From Sphingobium cloacae (GTDB taxonomy: Bacteria; Pseudomonadota; Alphaproteobacteria; Sphingomonadales; Sphingomonadaceae): a DNA stretch of 64,000 nucleotides. The translations under genes were made by a program, and so were the position numbers. Location: contig NZ_AP017655.1 of NCBI RefSeq assembly GCF_002355855.1, positions 372,001-436,000 of the forward strand, in the 5' to 3' direction. This document shows positions 48,842-60,318 of this stretch, in pieces; position 1 is the first letter of the stretch, and each line of letters begins with the position of its first letter. The notes below the pieces were generated by a model. The model worked only from the letters and a program-made list of their open reading frames with translations, did not search any database and was not told the origin of the DNA.

Positions 48842-51800
48842 ATGGCCGATTATGAGGAGCGCGATCCGCTCGCCGGGGCGGCGGAGGAGGTCGCCGACCG
48901 TCATCGCCTGACAGGACTGCTCGGCAAGTCGGTGCCGCTGCCCGCATGGGCGCATCTCGAGGAGATGAAGACCTGGCTGAGGCAGGCCCGACAGGCGGCC
49001 GCCAAGGCCGACAAGCGCGCAGGCGCCGCGGCTGAATGGCTGCTCGACAACGATTATCAGATACAACGCGCCATCCTGCAGATCCGCGAGGATCTTCCCG
49101 GAGAGTTCTACGCGAAACTTCCGGCGATCTCCGGGGACGGGCTCGGTCGCCCTCGCGTGCATCAGCTTGCCCATGCCTTGCTGCAGGCTTCTCACCTGCA
49201 GGTCTCGCTGAATGGCGCGGTGCTGTTCGTAGAGCAATATCAAAAGAAGATGCCGCTCAGCATCGCCGAGACCTGGGCCTTCCCGACCATGCTGCGCATA
49301 GTCTGCCTGGAATTGCTCATCGGAGGTTTCAGCCACCTCTTCCCGGAGGTCGAGCCGCCCTTTGAGATCGTCGAGACGCCCGACACGGCGATGGTTGGTT
49401 TTGACGATACGGAATGCGTCGCGCGCGCAATCGCGAACCTTGGCGTGATCGCGACGATTCAATGGAACGACTTCTTCGATCGAACGAGCCAGGTCGAAGC
49501 CATCCTCCGGCGCGACCCGGCAGGCGTCTATCCACATATGGACTTCGATACGCGCGATCGATATCGCCATGCGGTCGAGCAGCTTGCCGACCAGTCGGGA
49601 CTCCCGGAATGGGATGTCGCCGAGCGTGCCTTGCGCCAGTGCTATAGCAGCGACGAAGCGCCATCGGGCCATGTAGGCTTCTGGCTCATCGATATCGGAC
49701 GGCCTGCCTTTGCCGACGCGATCGATCCTCGTCCATGGACGCCGGGCTCGATATTGCGACGCGCGCTGCGTTATCCAGGCCTGCTTTATGCAGCCGCCTT
49801 GCTGCTCGCGGGCCTTGCGGGCTTTGCTCTACCCGCAGCCTATCTGGTTTCCACCGGCGCCACCGCCGGATCCTGGCTTCTAGGGATCGCGCTCACCCTG
49901 CTACCCGCATCGATCCTGAGCATCACCTTCGTCAATTGGCTCGTGACCCACATCGTTCGGCCGAACGTACTCCCCAAGCTCGATTTCAAGGACGGCATCC
50001 CCGAAAGTTCGGCGACGGCAGTCGTGATGCCTGTCTTGGTCGCGCGATTGTCGGATATCGCGCCGCTGCTTCGGCGCCTGGAGGCACACCGCCTTTCCAA
50101 TCCCGATGCCGCGCTCGAATTCGTGCTGCTCAGCGATTTCGCCGATGCGTCACAGGAAAGTGTCTCGGTCGATGCCGATATCGTTCGCGCGCTGACCAGC
50201 GGGATCGAGGAACTCAACGCGCGCTTTGCCAATGCCAAGGGACATGGGCCGTTCCATTTGCTGCATCGGCCACGACGGTTCAACGCGGCCCAGGGCTGCT
50301 GGATGGGCTGGGAGCGAAAGCGCGGAAAGCTTGAGCAGTTCAACGCCTTCATCCTGAACGGAGATGCGTCCCCCTTCAATGTGACCGTCGGTAGCATCGA
50401 ACGGTTGCGGCGATGCCGTTTCGTGATGACGGCCGATGCCGATACCAGGTTGTCGGCCGGCATCGTCCGGCGACTGGTGGGGACGCTATCTCATCCCCTT
50501 AACCGCGCCCACTTCAACGCTGCGACCGGCGCGGTCGAACGAGGATATACGGTTCTTCAGCCGCGCGTTGAGCTGGCGCCGGAAGCGACCGGCCAATCCT
50601 TGTTTTCGCGCCTCTATGGCGGTGACACGACCATCGATATCTATTCGCGCGCCGTATCCGACGTCTATCAGGATTTGCTCGGCACAGGCGTCTACGTGGG
50701 CAAGGGCCTCTATGATGTGGCGGCCTTTCATCGGAGCCTCGAAGGGCGCGTTCCCGAGAATACACTTCTCAGCCATGACCTGTTCGAAGGACTGCACGGG
50801 CGAGCGGCGCTGGTCAGCGATGCGATCGTTTATGAGAGCTTCCCGACCAGCTATCTCGACTTCACCTGGCGCTGGCACAGATGGGTCCGTGGGGACTGGC
50901 AGATCCTGCCATGGCTCTTTCCCTTCGTGCCCGGCGGCGATGGCCGATGGCTGCGCAACCGGCTCGGCTGGTTCGATCGGCTGAAGATATTCGACAATTT
51001 GCGGCGCAGCATAATTCCAGCGAGTATTGTGGCGCTGCTGGTGGGTGGATGGTTTCTTCTCCATGGGCAGCCCTGGGTCTGGACCTTGCTTGCCGTCATC
51101 GCGCCCGGTGCATATCTCTTTACGGACCTCGTGACCGGCCTCGCGCAGGGCCGCCGCCGCGGCGTCATGCAGAACCTGCTGCGACGTCTGGCGGATCACG
51201 CGGGTCGCTGGTTTCTCGCTATCGTCTTTCTCGTCAGTGACGCGATGATAGCGCTGCATGCCATTGCCATCACCCTATGGCGTCTCCATTCGGGCCAAAG
51301 AAAGCTCGAATGGACGTCGGCCGCCCACATGGCGACGCGCAACGCGGCGCGACATCCGCGACTGGCGGCATGGCGTGACATGGCCGCCTCTCCGGTGTTC
51401 GCGCTGATCATCGGCGCGGGTCTGTTCCTTGCGGCGCCCGCTTCCCTGCCTGTCGCGGCTCCCCTGCTGCTGCTCTGGTTCATTGCGCCTGAGATCGCGA
51501 TCCGGATCAGCCGTCCGATTGAGCCGGCAAAGGACACGCTGTCCGAAAACGATCGAAAGTTCCTGAGACTGATGGCGCGGCGCACCTGGCTCTTTTTCGA
51601 GACCTTTGTGCGCCCCGAGGACAACTGGCTGCCACCCGATAACTATCAGGAGCCGCCCGACGAGGAAATCGCGCACCGAACCTCGCCGACCAACATCGGA
51701 ATGATGATGGTATCGGTCCTCACTGCCTGGCGCCTCGGACATATCGGCCTCAACGAGGTTGCGACACGGCTTCACAACACGCTCGATACGTTGGATCGCC

Positions 51801-54800
51801 TGGACCGCTACCGCGGCCATATTCTCAACTGGTACGAGACGAGAACGCTCGCGGCCCTGGAGCCCCGATATGTTTCGACCGTCGACAGCGGAAATCTCGC
51901 GGTCAGTCTGATCACCGTCGCGCGAGCCCTTCAGGAAGCCAGAAGCTTGCCACCGGTCGCCACGGATTTGTGGCGAGGGTTTGACGACAATATCGAGTTG
52001 CTCGCCGAAGCGATTGCGACGATCGACCTCGAAGCGGCCTCCGCCGCCGGCTCGATCCTTGAGGCTATGCGGGAAACCGCCCGCAGGATTGAGGAAGGGA
52101 GGCAAGACTGGGCCGAGAGGATCGACGATCTCCTGTCGATCGATCTTCCTCGCCTGCGCGAGCAGATTACCCTGATGGCCGAAAGCGTCGGCGAGGATGA
52201 AATCGCCTCCCTGCGGAATGTCCAAGCCTGGCTGGAGCGGCTCGAACATCATCTGTCCGGCATGCGGCGAGACCTTCGGCTGTTCTCGCCCTGGTGGGAG
52301 ACGCTCGCGGCGCATCCGGCAGAGTGTTCGAACGTCGCGGCAAAAGTCGCCGACCTGTTGGCGAACGACCGGCTGCCGTCCACGCACGCGGGCGCCGCGG
52401 CAGCAATTGGCGTCCTCAATGCGGCGAGAGACCAGCTACCGGCGGAAAGCCGGCAATGGGCGCACGATCTCCAGGCGGCGATCGAGGAAGGCCAGGCGGC
52501 CCGGCAAGCGCTTCATGACCGCCTCGATGACCTCTCCAGTCGCGCTAACGCCGCCGCGCACGCCATGGACTTCTCGTTCCTGTTCGATGCCGGCAGCCGG
52601 CTCTTTCATATCGGCTACAATGTGAGCGCCGATCGAATAGATCCGCACCACTACGATCTGCTCGCCAGCGAAGCACGCCTCGCCAGCTTTTTCGCCATCG
52701 CGAAGGGCGACATAGAGCCTCTGCACTGGTTCCATCTCGGGCGGCCCATCACCAAGCAGCACGCAGGCCTGGCGTTGATATCGTGGAACGGCTCGATGTT
52801 CGAATATCTGATGCCGAACATCTTCCTGCAGAGCGATCCCCAAACCCTGCTCGGAATGAGTGACCGGACCGCGATTGCTATCCAGATCGCATTCGGGCGG
52901 TCACATGATATGCCTTGGGGTATTTCGGAGTCGTCCTTCGCATCGATGGGCGAGGACCGCGTCTACCGATATCACGCATTCGGCGTCCCTGCGCTCGGCC
53001 TCCAGCGAGGTCTGGGGCGCGATCTGGTTATCAGCCCCTATGCGACGGCGCTGGCGCTGACGATCCGGCCCGCGCTGGCGACGCGCAACCTTCAAACTCT
53101 GGCGGATCTTGGCCTCATCGGCCGATACGGATTTTTCGAAGCGGTCGACTTCACGCCCGAGCGGGCGCCTGACGGTGAACGCTTTGCCGTCGTGCGCTCC
53201 TACATGGCTCATCATCATGGCATGAGCCTTGCCGCGCTCGGAAACGCGTTGTGCGATGACATGCTCGTGCGCTGGTTCCACACCGATCCTCATATCCGCA
53301 CCGTCGACCTGCTCCTTAACGAAAGGATTCCATGGGAGCTGCCGCCCGAGATCGCGCGGCTTGAGGTTCGTGAGCCACAGCCGGAACCCGACGAACTGAT
53401 TCCGGGCCTTTACGGCTGGGCACCCACTCGGCGCCGTGGGGAGCACGCGTGGCAGATTCTCGGCAATGGCCGGCTTTCGAGCCGCATTCGGACAGACGGT
53501 GCAGGTGGGCTGAGCTGGAACCAGCATGCCCTGACCCGTGGGGACGCAGGTTTCTGGATCTATCTGCACGACCGGGATGCAGATGTTACCTGGTCGGCAA
53601 CGGGCGGCCCCTTTTCTCGACCCGAAGACGCGCCGGAGGTGATCTTCCAAGCGCATCAGGTGGAGTTCCACCAGCGCGCCCACGGCTTGTCGGTCACGAC
53701 AACGATCAATGTCGCCAATGCCGACGACCTGGAGATCCGGCGTGTCGCTCTTGTCAATGATAGCGATAAGCCCCGGACCATCGAAGTCACGGGCTACGCG
53801 CAGATCGTTCTGGCTCCGGCCCAGGACGCGGCGCGCCACCCTGCCTTCAGCAAGCTGTTCGTGGGGGCGGAAGCCTTGCCTGGCAATGACGGCCTGCTTT
53901 TCACGCGGCGGCCGCGCAGTTCGGCGGAACGTCCGCCCGTCCTGCTGACCCGTGTGATCGGGGATGAAGATGGCGTTACCCTGCTCGGTCTCGAAGCCGA
54001 TCGCAGCGCTTTCATCGGACGATATGGGTGCCCCAGGCGGCCCGCATTGTTGACCGGGGAACTGCCTGGTGGCCCGCTCGGCTGGACGCTTGATCCGATC
54101 TGCGCGATCAGGATGACGGTGGAACTGCCTCCGCGCGCGCGACGTGAATTCGCCTTCGTCACCATTGCGGCTGGATCCCGGCAATCGGCCCTCGAACTTG
54201 CCGAGCGCTTTACCACCCTGCCGTCACTCGACTGGGCTGTGAGCGATACGGCAAGTGCGGCGGCGCGCGAGATGCACAAGCTGGGCCTGCAGCCGCACAT
54301 CGTGCCGCAGGCGCAGGCGTTGCTGTCCACTCTTCTCACCAGAGCGGCAGAGCCGGGATCGGCCGGCGCGCGCACATTTCGGCGCGGGGACCTTTGGGCG
54401 CTCGGGATATCGGGCGACCATCCTATTTTGATGCTGCGTTCCGGAACCGCGGAGCAGCAGGACCTGCTTCGACAGCTTCTCTCCTTCCACAAGCTCATGC
54501 GGCAGCGTGGTATGCCGATCGACCTGGTGGTGACGCATGAAGGAACGTCGGGCTATATCGAGCCCGTCCGCGAGCGTCTTCTGGAAGTGCTGAAGGATGC
54601 CGGGCTACAGGATCGCCTTGGCACCCATGCCGGGATACACCTCGTCGGCATCGGTCCATCCGATGGCGAGCGGGCGGCGCTTCTCGATCAGGTTGCCCGC
54701 CTCATCCTTGACGAAGCCGGCGGCAGCCTAGTCGACCAGCTTGCGCGATACGACCAGCCGCCGCATCCGGGCCCGCTGTTCGCGCCGGTCGGGGCGAACT

Positions 54801-55450
54801 CCGGTACAATCATGACGGCGCCCGTACCGCGCCCGGCTGATCTGCAATTCGATAATGGGTGGGGAGGCTTCGATCCGGATACGGGCGACTATACTATCTA
54901 TCTGGAACCCGGTGCGCCGACCCCTGCGCCCTGGGCCAACGTCCTCGCCAACGACGGCTTCGGGACGATCGTGACCGAGGGCGGTCTGGGCTTCACCTGG
55001 GCGATAAACAGTGGTGAAAACCGTCTCACGCCGTGGTTCAACGACCCTGTCGAAGATCCTCAAGGCGAACGCCTTTATCTGCGCGATGAGGAAAACGCAC
55101 GGCTCTGGACGCCGACGCCGCTTCCGGCCGGTGGAGACACGGCATGCCGCATCGATCACGGCCCCGACCGTACGTCCTGGCACCGGCATAGCGAAGGCCT
55201 TGAACAGGAGCTCTCCGTCATCGTGCCGACGCACGACACCGTGAAGCTTGTCCGGCTTCGCTTGCGTAATCAGTTGCCGCGTCCGCGCCGGATCACGGCT
55301 ACCTACTATGCCGAATGGCTGATGGGCGCTGTGCAAGGAGAACAGGCGCCCCTGCGCCGCTCATTCTATGATCCGATCTCGCACGCGATTCTCGGCCAAA
55401 ATCCCTGGACTGAGGATCAGCGTGCAATAGGCACCCCCTTCGTGGGGTGA
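48842..55450 (+). pseudogene. ndvB: cyclic beta-1,2-glucan synthase (NdvB/Cgs), truncated by IS21
   Basis: The remaining 2,202 residues show the layout of NdvB. Membrane helices lie near 309-370, 723-763, 790-815 and 847-887; a GT84 glycosyltransferase core at about 530-700 has TADADT, SHDLFEGLHGRAAL and WRWHRWVRGDWQ; a glycoamylase-like domain runs from about 1257 (HWFHLGRP, SYMAHHHGMSLAALG). Two GH94-type beta-sandwich segments follow (from about 1540, and from about 2000, FDNGWGGFDPDTGDYTIYLE). Homology ends just after QNPWTED, and the stop codon comes from the IS left end. Intact proteins are about 2,800 residues; the GH94 phosphorylase barrel that sets ring size is missing, and it does not resume after the IS. 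The synthase core may still be made, but normal cyclic glucan control should be lost. Confidence 0.9.
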
Positions 55451-55525
55451 TCGGCGTGCAAAAAGGACCCCTTCATCCCGGGGATTTAGTCGGCCGACTG
55501 GTTTTGATCAGTTGGCGAGAACGGG

Positions 55526-56575
55526 ATGTTGATCGTGGAGACAGTGGTTCGGATTCGGCGTGAGCATGCAGGGGGGAAGGCGATCAAGGCGATCGCGCGC
55601 GACCTTCGTTTGTCGCGGAAGGTAGTCCGCAAGGCGATCCGGTCGCCGGAGGCGGCGTTCAACTATCAGCGCAAAGTCCAGCCGCTGCCGCGGATCGGTC
55701 CTTATCAGGATCGTCTCGATGCGCTGCTTGAGGAGAACGAGGGGCGCGGCCGCCGCGATCGGCTACGGATGACGCGTATCCATGACCTGCTGGTGCGCGA
55801 GGGGTTCGATGGATCCTATGATGCGGTGCGCCGCTATGCGGCGCGCTGGCGTGCTGCGCGGCGGAAGGATGCTGGCGAAGGCGCACCGGCGTTCATCCCG
55901 ATGACCTTCCAGCCGGGTGAGGCCTACCAGTTCGACTGGAGCCACGAGGATGTGGAGATCGCCGGCAAGCCGATGCGGGTGAAGGTGGCGCATATGCGTC
56001 TCTGCGACTCGCGCGCACCCTATGTCCGGGCCTATCCGCGCGAGGGCCAGGAGATGCTGTTCGATGCCCATGCCCGGGCGTTCGCGTTCTTCGGCGGTGT
56101 GCCGCGACGCGGTATCTACGATAATATGAAGACGGCGGTGACGGCCGTGTTCACCGGCAAGGAGCGTGTGTTCAACCGCCGCTTCCTGATCATGACCGAT
56201 CATTACATGGTCGAGCCGACCGCCTGCTCGCCGGCGGCGGGATGGGAGAAGGGCCAGGTCGAGCAGCAGGTCCAGACGATCCGAGGCCGCTTCTTCCAGC
56301 CGCGACTCCGGTTCGCCAGCCTGGCCGAGCTCAACGGGTGGCTGGAGGCCGAGTGCCGGCGCTGGGCCGAGCATCATGCCCATCCCGAACGCGGGGATAT
56401 TACCGTCGCCGAGGCGCTGGATATGGAGCGACCGGCCCTGCAGCCGATCCTGGCACCGTTCGACGGCTTCCATGAGAGCGAGCATGCCGTCACCGGCACC
56501 TGCCTCATCAGCTTCGATCGCAACCGCTACTCGGTCATGTCGACGGCCGCACGCCGGACCGTTCAGGTGCGCTCC
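55526..56575 (+). pseudogene. istA: istA of element A, 5' part
   Basis: The N-terminal helix-turn-helix (GGKAIKAIARDLRLSRKVVR) and the DDE integrase core (EAYQFDWSHEDVEIAGKPMR; RGIYDNMKTAV; AGWEKGQVEQQVQTIRGRFF) of the IS21 transposase are present. The gene is split at 56575 after TVQVRS by insertion of element B; beyond this the frame runs only into IS DNA and stops at 56626. The sequence resumes in frame at 58928, and removal of element B plus one GCTCC restores a continuous istA. Confidence 0.9.
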
Positions 56576-56725
56576 TGTCATCGGTCGTGCAATTCTCCGC
56601 AAAAGTGGGCTTTGAAAATTCCCTAGTTGGTGGCCCCTTCATCTCATTCTGCCGGGGCTAGCCCCGGCAGAATGAGATGAGCCGACATTGTCCTCATCTC
56701 CTTTGCAGACGCGGAGACGGGGCCG

Positions 56726-57988
56726 ATGATCCGACTTGGAGAATTGATGATGATCCTCGAACTACATCGGCAGGGCGTATCGATATCCGCCATTGCCCGA
56801 CGCACTGGTCGCGATCCCAAGACCATCCGAAAATATATCGAACGGGGCATCGAGGCCCCGGTTTACGGCCCTCGCATGCTGGGTCGACCGAACAAACTGG
56901 CACCCTATCTGGAATTTTTGCGTGAGCGAGTGACGGCCTTTCCCGATCTGACTGCGGCGCGCCTGACGCGGGAAATCCGTGAGCTGGGATATATGGGCGC
57001 CTATACCGCGGTAAAGCGGTTCCTGGCAGCGATCCGGCCGGAAAACGGCCCCAAGCCCTTTGAGGTTCGGTTCGAGACGCCGCCTGGCGTGCAGGCACAG
57101 GTCGACTTTGCCCGGTTCGTCGTCGAATTTACCGATGAGCCCGGCGTCAGCCGGATCGTCTGGCTGTTCAGCCTGGTGCTGGGACATTCGCGCTTCCTGT
57201 TTGCGCGCTACGTCATGCATCAGGATCTCCAAAGCCTGTTGCGCTGTCATATGCAGGCCTTTGAAGCGCTCGGCGGCGTCCCGATCGAGATCCTCTACGA
57301 TCGCATGAAAACCGCTGTGACCGGGGAAGATGATCAGGGCCACATCATCTACAATCGATCATTGCTGGCTCTGGCCGGGCATTATCGCTTCGTGCCGCGC
57401 GCCTGCCGTCCCTATCGGGCCAAGACCAAGGGAAAGGTCGAGCGGCCATTCAGCTATATCCGCAAGGACTTCTTCCTGGGCCGGAGCTTCCGCAATCTGG
57501 ACGATCTCAATGTCCAGCTGATCGACTGGCTCGATACCGTCGCCAACGTCCGTGTCCACGGCACGACGCAGCGGATTATTGCTGAAGCCTTCGCCGCCGA
57601 GCAGCCTGAGTTGCAGCTGCTCCCGGCGGGCCGCTTTGACGCTGTTCTGAAGCTGGAGCGCCGCGTCAGCCACGATGGGATGGTCTCGGTCGGCGGCAAT
57701 TACTACAGCGTTCCCGATCGCACCCGGCGCGTCGTCGAAATCCAGCAGTTACCCGACAAGATCCGGATCGTAGACCTGGGCCAGGTCATTGCCGAGCACC
57801 CGGTTCTTGAGGGGCGTCGGCAGTACAGGATCGATCCTGCGCATCGGACAGGCAGCAGCGGCGCCAAGCGCCGTATCCATGGCAAAGAGGTAATCGCCAT
57901 CGGTCGTGTAGGCGAGCATGTCGCCGTGCGCTCCCTGGCCATCTATCAGGCGATCGGCAGCCAACTGGCGCGGGGAGACCGGCCATGA
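56726..57988 (+). CDS. istA: IS21 transposase IstA (element B)
   Basis: The 420-residue protein has an N-terminal helix-turn-helix (MILELHRQGVSISAIARRTG, DPKTIRKYIERG), then the DDE core with VQAQVDFARFVVEF (first Asp), IEILYDRMKTAVTGE (second Asp) and CRPYRAKTKGKVERPFSYIR (Glu), and a C-terminal beta-barrel (DGMVSVGGNYYSVPDRTRR). It appears intact. IstA joins the ends and inserts the element with IstB. It differs clearly in sequence from the IstA of element A, so the two are distinct IS21 subtypes. Confidence 0.93.
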   Translation: MIRLGELMMILELHRQGVSISAIARRTGRDPKTIRKYIERGIEAPVYGPRMLGRPNKLAPYLEFLRERVTAFPDLTAARLTREIRELGYMGAYTAVKRFLAAIRPENGPKPFEVRFETPPGVQAQVDFARFVVEFTDEPGVSRIVWLFSLVLGHSRFLFARYVMHQDLQSLLRCHMQAFEALGGVPIEILYDRMKTAVTGEDDQGHIIYNRSLLALAGHYRFVPRACRPYRAKTKGKVERPFSYIRKDFFLGRSFRNLDDLNVQLIDWLDTVANVRVHGTTQRIIAEAFAAEQPELQLLPAGRFDAVLKLERRVSHDGMVSVGGNYYSVPDRTRRVVEIQQLPDKIRIVDLGQVIAEHPVLEGRRQYRIDPAHRTGSSGAKRRIHGKEVIAIGRVGEHVAVRSLAIYQAIGSQLARGDRP

Positions 57989-58845
57989 ACCATGGGGGTG
58001 CCGCATCCCGCGTCGATAATATCCGCCGCAGCCTCGTCCATCTCAAAATGCCACGCGCCCTGGAGATGCTCGACGCCACCCTGCGCGGCATAGAGCAGGG
58101 CAAAATCGATGGCATCGAGGCCATCGACATATTGCTGAACGAAGAACTGTCGCTCCGGGAGAACCGCAGGATCAAGGCAGCCCTGCGCATGGCAAGGCTG
58201 CCGATCATCAAGACGCTGGACGGATATGACTTCTCCTTCCAGCCATCGCTCGACAGGAACCGCATCCTGGCGCTCGCTGGCCTGGACTTCATCAACCGGG
58301 CCGAGGTGGTGCATCTGCTGGGCCCGCCCGGTACCGGGAAAAGCCATATCGCCACGGCCCTTGCCGTCGAGGCCGTGAAGGCGGGCAAGAGCGTCTACTT
58401 CATCCCGCTCGCCGATCTGATCGCTTCACTGACCAAGGCTGAACGCGAGGGCACGTTGCGCGAGAAGATCCGCTTCCTATGCCGATCCTCCCTGCTCGTC
58501 GTCGACGAGATCGGGTATCTTCCCGTCACGCCCGGCGGCGGCAATCTCTTCTTCCAGCTCGTCAACGCCCGATACGAAAAGGGTGCCATGATCCTGACAT
58601 CCAACCGCGGCTTCGCCGAATGGGGTGATGTCTTTGGCGATCCGGTGGTGGCCACCGCGCTGCTCGACCGCCTTCTTCACCACGCTGTGGTCATCCAGAT
58701 CGAGGGCTCCAGCTATCGCATGCGACAGCACGCCGACCTCCTGCCCGAGCATGCGCGCATGGCACCGTCCATCAACCCGCCGCCCTTGCCGAAACGGCGC
58801 GGCCGCCCGCCAGCAAAGGAAAAGCCCGATCTCCATCACGGCTGA
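57985..58845 (+). CDS. istB: IS21 helper ATPase IstB (element B)
   Basis: The 286-residue AAA+ ATPase has Walker A VHLLGPPGTGKSHIATALAV, Walker B LLVVDEIGYLPVTPGGGNLF, and sensor-like SNRGFAEWGDVFGDPVVATA. It begins four bases before the istA stop, the usual coupling. IstB, a DnaA/DnaC relative, assembles on target DNA and presents it to IstA. The C-terminal tail PPLPKRRGRPPAKEKPDLHH is a basic extension. It is intact. Confidence 0.93.
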   Translation: MNHGGAASRVDNIRRSLVHLKMPRALEMLDATLRGIEQGKIDGIEAIDILLNEELSLRENRRIKAALRMARLPIIKTLDGYDFSFQPSLDRNRILALAGLDFINRAEVVHLLGPPGTGKSHIATALAVEAVKAGKSVYFIPLADLIASLTKAEREGTLREKIRFLCRSSLLVVDEIGYLPVTPGGGNLFFQLVNARYEKGAMILTSNRGFAEWGDVFGDPVVATALLDRLLHHAVVIQIEGSSYRMRQHADLLPEHARMAPSINPPPLPKRRGRPPAKEKPDLHHG

Positions 58846-58927
58846 TCACCGACACAAACCCTCCCGCCAAACTAGGGAATTTTAGATGCCCACTTTTGCG
58901 GAATCTTCGGTGCCCGTTGACAGCTCC

Positions 58928-59392
58928 TATGCCGATCGCATCGTCATACGCTGCGGCGATGCGATCGTCGGGGAGCATGAGCGCCACTTCGGTCGGAACC
59001 GCACGATATACGATCCCTGGCATTATCTGCCGGTCCTCGCGCACAAGCCCGGCGCGCTGCGTAACGGCGCACCGTTCCAGGACTGGGATCTGCCGCCCGC
59101 CCTGCACCGATTACGGCGAAGGCTCGGCACCGGGGACGAGGCCGATCGCAGGTTCGTGCGGGTCCTCTCGGCGGTGCTCACCGATGGCCTGGAGCCGGTA
59201 GAGGCTGCCGTGCGCGAAGCGTTGGCGAACGGAACGGCCAGCGACGAGCTGATCCTCAACATCCTCTCCCGGCGCCGCGAGCCGGCGACACCCCACAGCA
59301 TCGTCACTTCGGAAGACCGGATGCTGCAGCATCCTCCGCTCGCCGACTGTGCCCGCTATGATCTGCTGCGAGGCTATGATGCAGCGGCATGA
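58928..59392 (+). pseudogene. istA: istA of element A, 3' part
   Basis: The continuation of element A istA after element B: YADRIVIRCGDAIVGEHERH, then the C-terminal barrel and tail ([35 protein letters not shown]). It has no start codon of its own in the IS21 sense; an ATG at 58886 reads into it through element B end sequence. The stop overlaps the istB start region. Confidence 0.9.
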
Positions 59393-60107
59393 TATGATCG
59401 ACACGATGCGCGGCCTCGGACTCAAGGGCATGGCGGCGGCGTTCGACGAGGCGGTCACCACCGGCCTCCAGCGCAAGCGCACCACCATGGAGATACTGAC
59501 CGACCTGCTCCGTGCTGAGGCGACCCACCGGGATGCAGCCTCCATCCGCTATCGGATGACGGCTGCGAGGCTGCCCGTGGTGAAGGACCTGGAGCGGTTC
59601 AGCTTCGAGGGCACACCGATCAATGAGGAGATGATCCGCTCCCTTCACGATGGCTCCTTCCTCCCGCCTCGCCGCAATATCGTGCTGGTCGGCGGCACGG
59701 GGACAGGCAAGACCCACCTCGCCATCGCGATCACCGCCAATGTCGTGCGAAGGGGCGCTCGCGCCCGCTACTTCAACACCGTCGATCTGGTGACACGCCT
59801 CGAAGAGGAGACCCGGATCGGCAAAGGCGGGACCCTGGCGGCGCAGCTGTCGCGGCTCGATCTGATCGTGCTCGACGAGCTTGGATATCTGCCGTTCGCA
59901 CGCTCGGGAGGGCAGTTGCTGTTCCACCTCATCAGCAAGCTTTATGAGCGCACCAGCGTCATCATCACCACCAACCTTGCCTTCGGCGAGTGGCCTACCG
60001 TCTTCGGGGATCCCAAGATGACTACGGCGCTGCTCGACCGCGTCACCCACCACTGCGATATCATCGAGACGGGCAACGACAGCTGGCGCTTCAAAAACCG
60101 CAGCTGA
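59376..60107 (+). CDS. istB: IS21 helper ATPase IstB (element A)
   Basis: The product of about 243 residues has Walker [21 protein letters not shown], Walker [21 protein letters not shown] and the [20 protein letters not shown] block of IstB. It is full length although its partner istA is split by element B, so element A can move only if IstA is supplied from elsewhere. Its last 321 bases are duplicated at 22376-22696. Alternative starts lie within 20 bases; the region overlaps the istA stop. Confidence 0.9.
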   Translation: MMQRHDMIDTMRGLGLKGMAAAFDEAVTTGLQRKRTTMEILTDLLRAEATHRDAASIRYRMTAARLPVVKDLERFSFEGTPINEEMIRSLHDGSFLPPRRNIVLVGGTGTGKTHLAIAITANVVRRGARARYFNTVDLVTRLEEETRIGKGGTLAAQLSRLDLIVLDELGYLPFARSGGQLLFHLISKLYERTSVIITTNLAFGEWPTVFGDPKMTTALLDRVTHHCDIIETGNDSWRFKNRS

Positions 60108-60318
60108 CCGCTACCTTCGGCGCCTTCAAAAATCTATCTTGCGCTGCGCGCGCCTCCGGTCGGGCTACGCCCGCCCTCCGCCGCACGCAGCGCAAGGCCA
60201 TCTTCAACAAACCAACATCATATCCGAAAAAGGGGGTCCCTCTTCGACGCCGATCGGGGGTCCCTTTTGAACGCCGTTTGACAGTGCGGTCATCAATGGC
60301 CGGGGCCATGATGCGATC

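Larger units (their letters stand above)
56576..58922 (+). mobile_element. IS21-family element B, complete, with 5-bp target duplication
   Basis: The ends TGTCATCGG (left) and the reverse complement of the right end TGTCAACGGG match, and both sides carry inner repeats CGCAAAAGTGGGC and ATTCCCTAG. The direct repeat GCTCC flanks it at 56571-56575 and 58923-58927. At 2,347 bp with intact istA and istB overlapping by four bases, it may still transpose. It is inserted in the same orientation as element A, inside its istA. Confidence 0.95.
55448..60283 (+). mobile_element. IS21-family element A, interrupted by element B
   Basis: The left end (TGATCGGCGTGCAAAAAGGA) resembles the reverse complement of the right end (starting TGTCAAACGGCGTTCAAAAG), both with the TG terminus of IS21 elements and internal repeats of AAGGGACCCC type. 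The exact left end may lie up to 25 bp further left. Without element B and its target repeat the length is about 2.48 kb, normal for IS21. No target duplication is visible (left flank CGTGGGG, right flank GTGCGGT), and ndvB does not continue on the right, so a deletion accompanied or followed insertion. Confidence 0.8.

Noticed and set aside
60284..60318. Resumption of ndvB on the right of the IS21 element
   Set aside because: No NdvB-like sequence is present after 60283; the next sequence is the start of a universal stress gene, so the C-terminal part has been deleted, not merely displaced.
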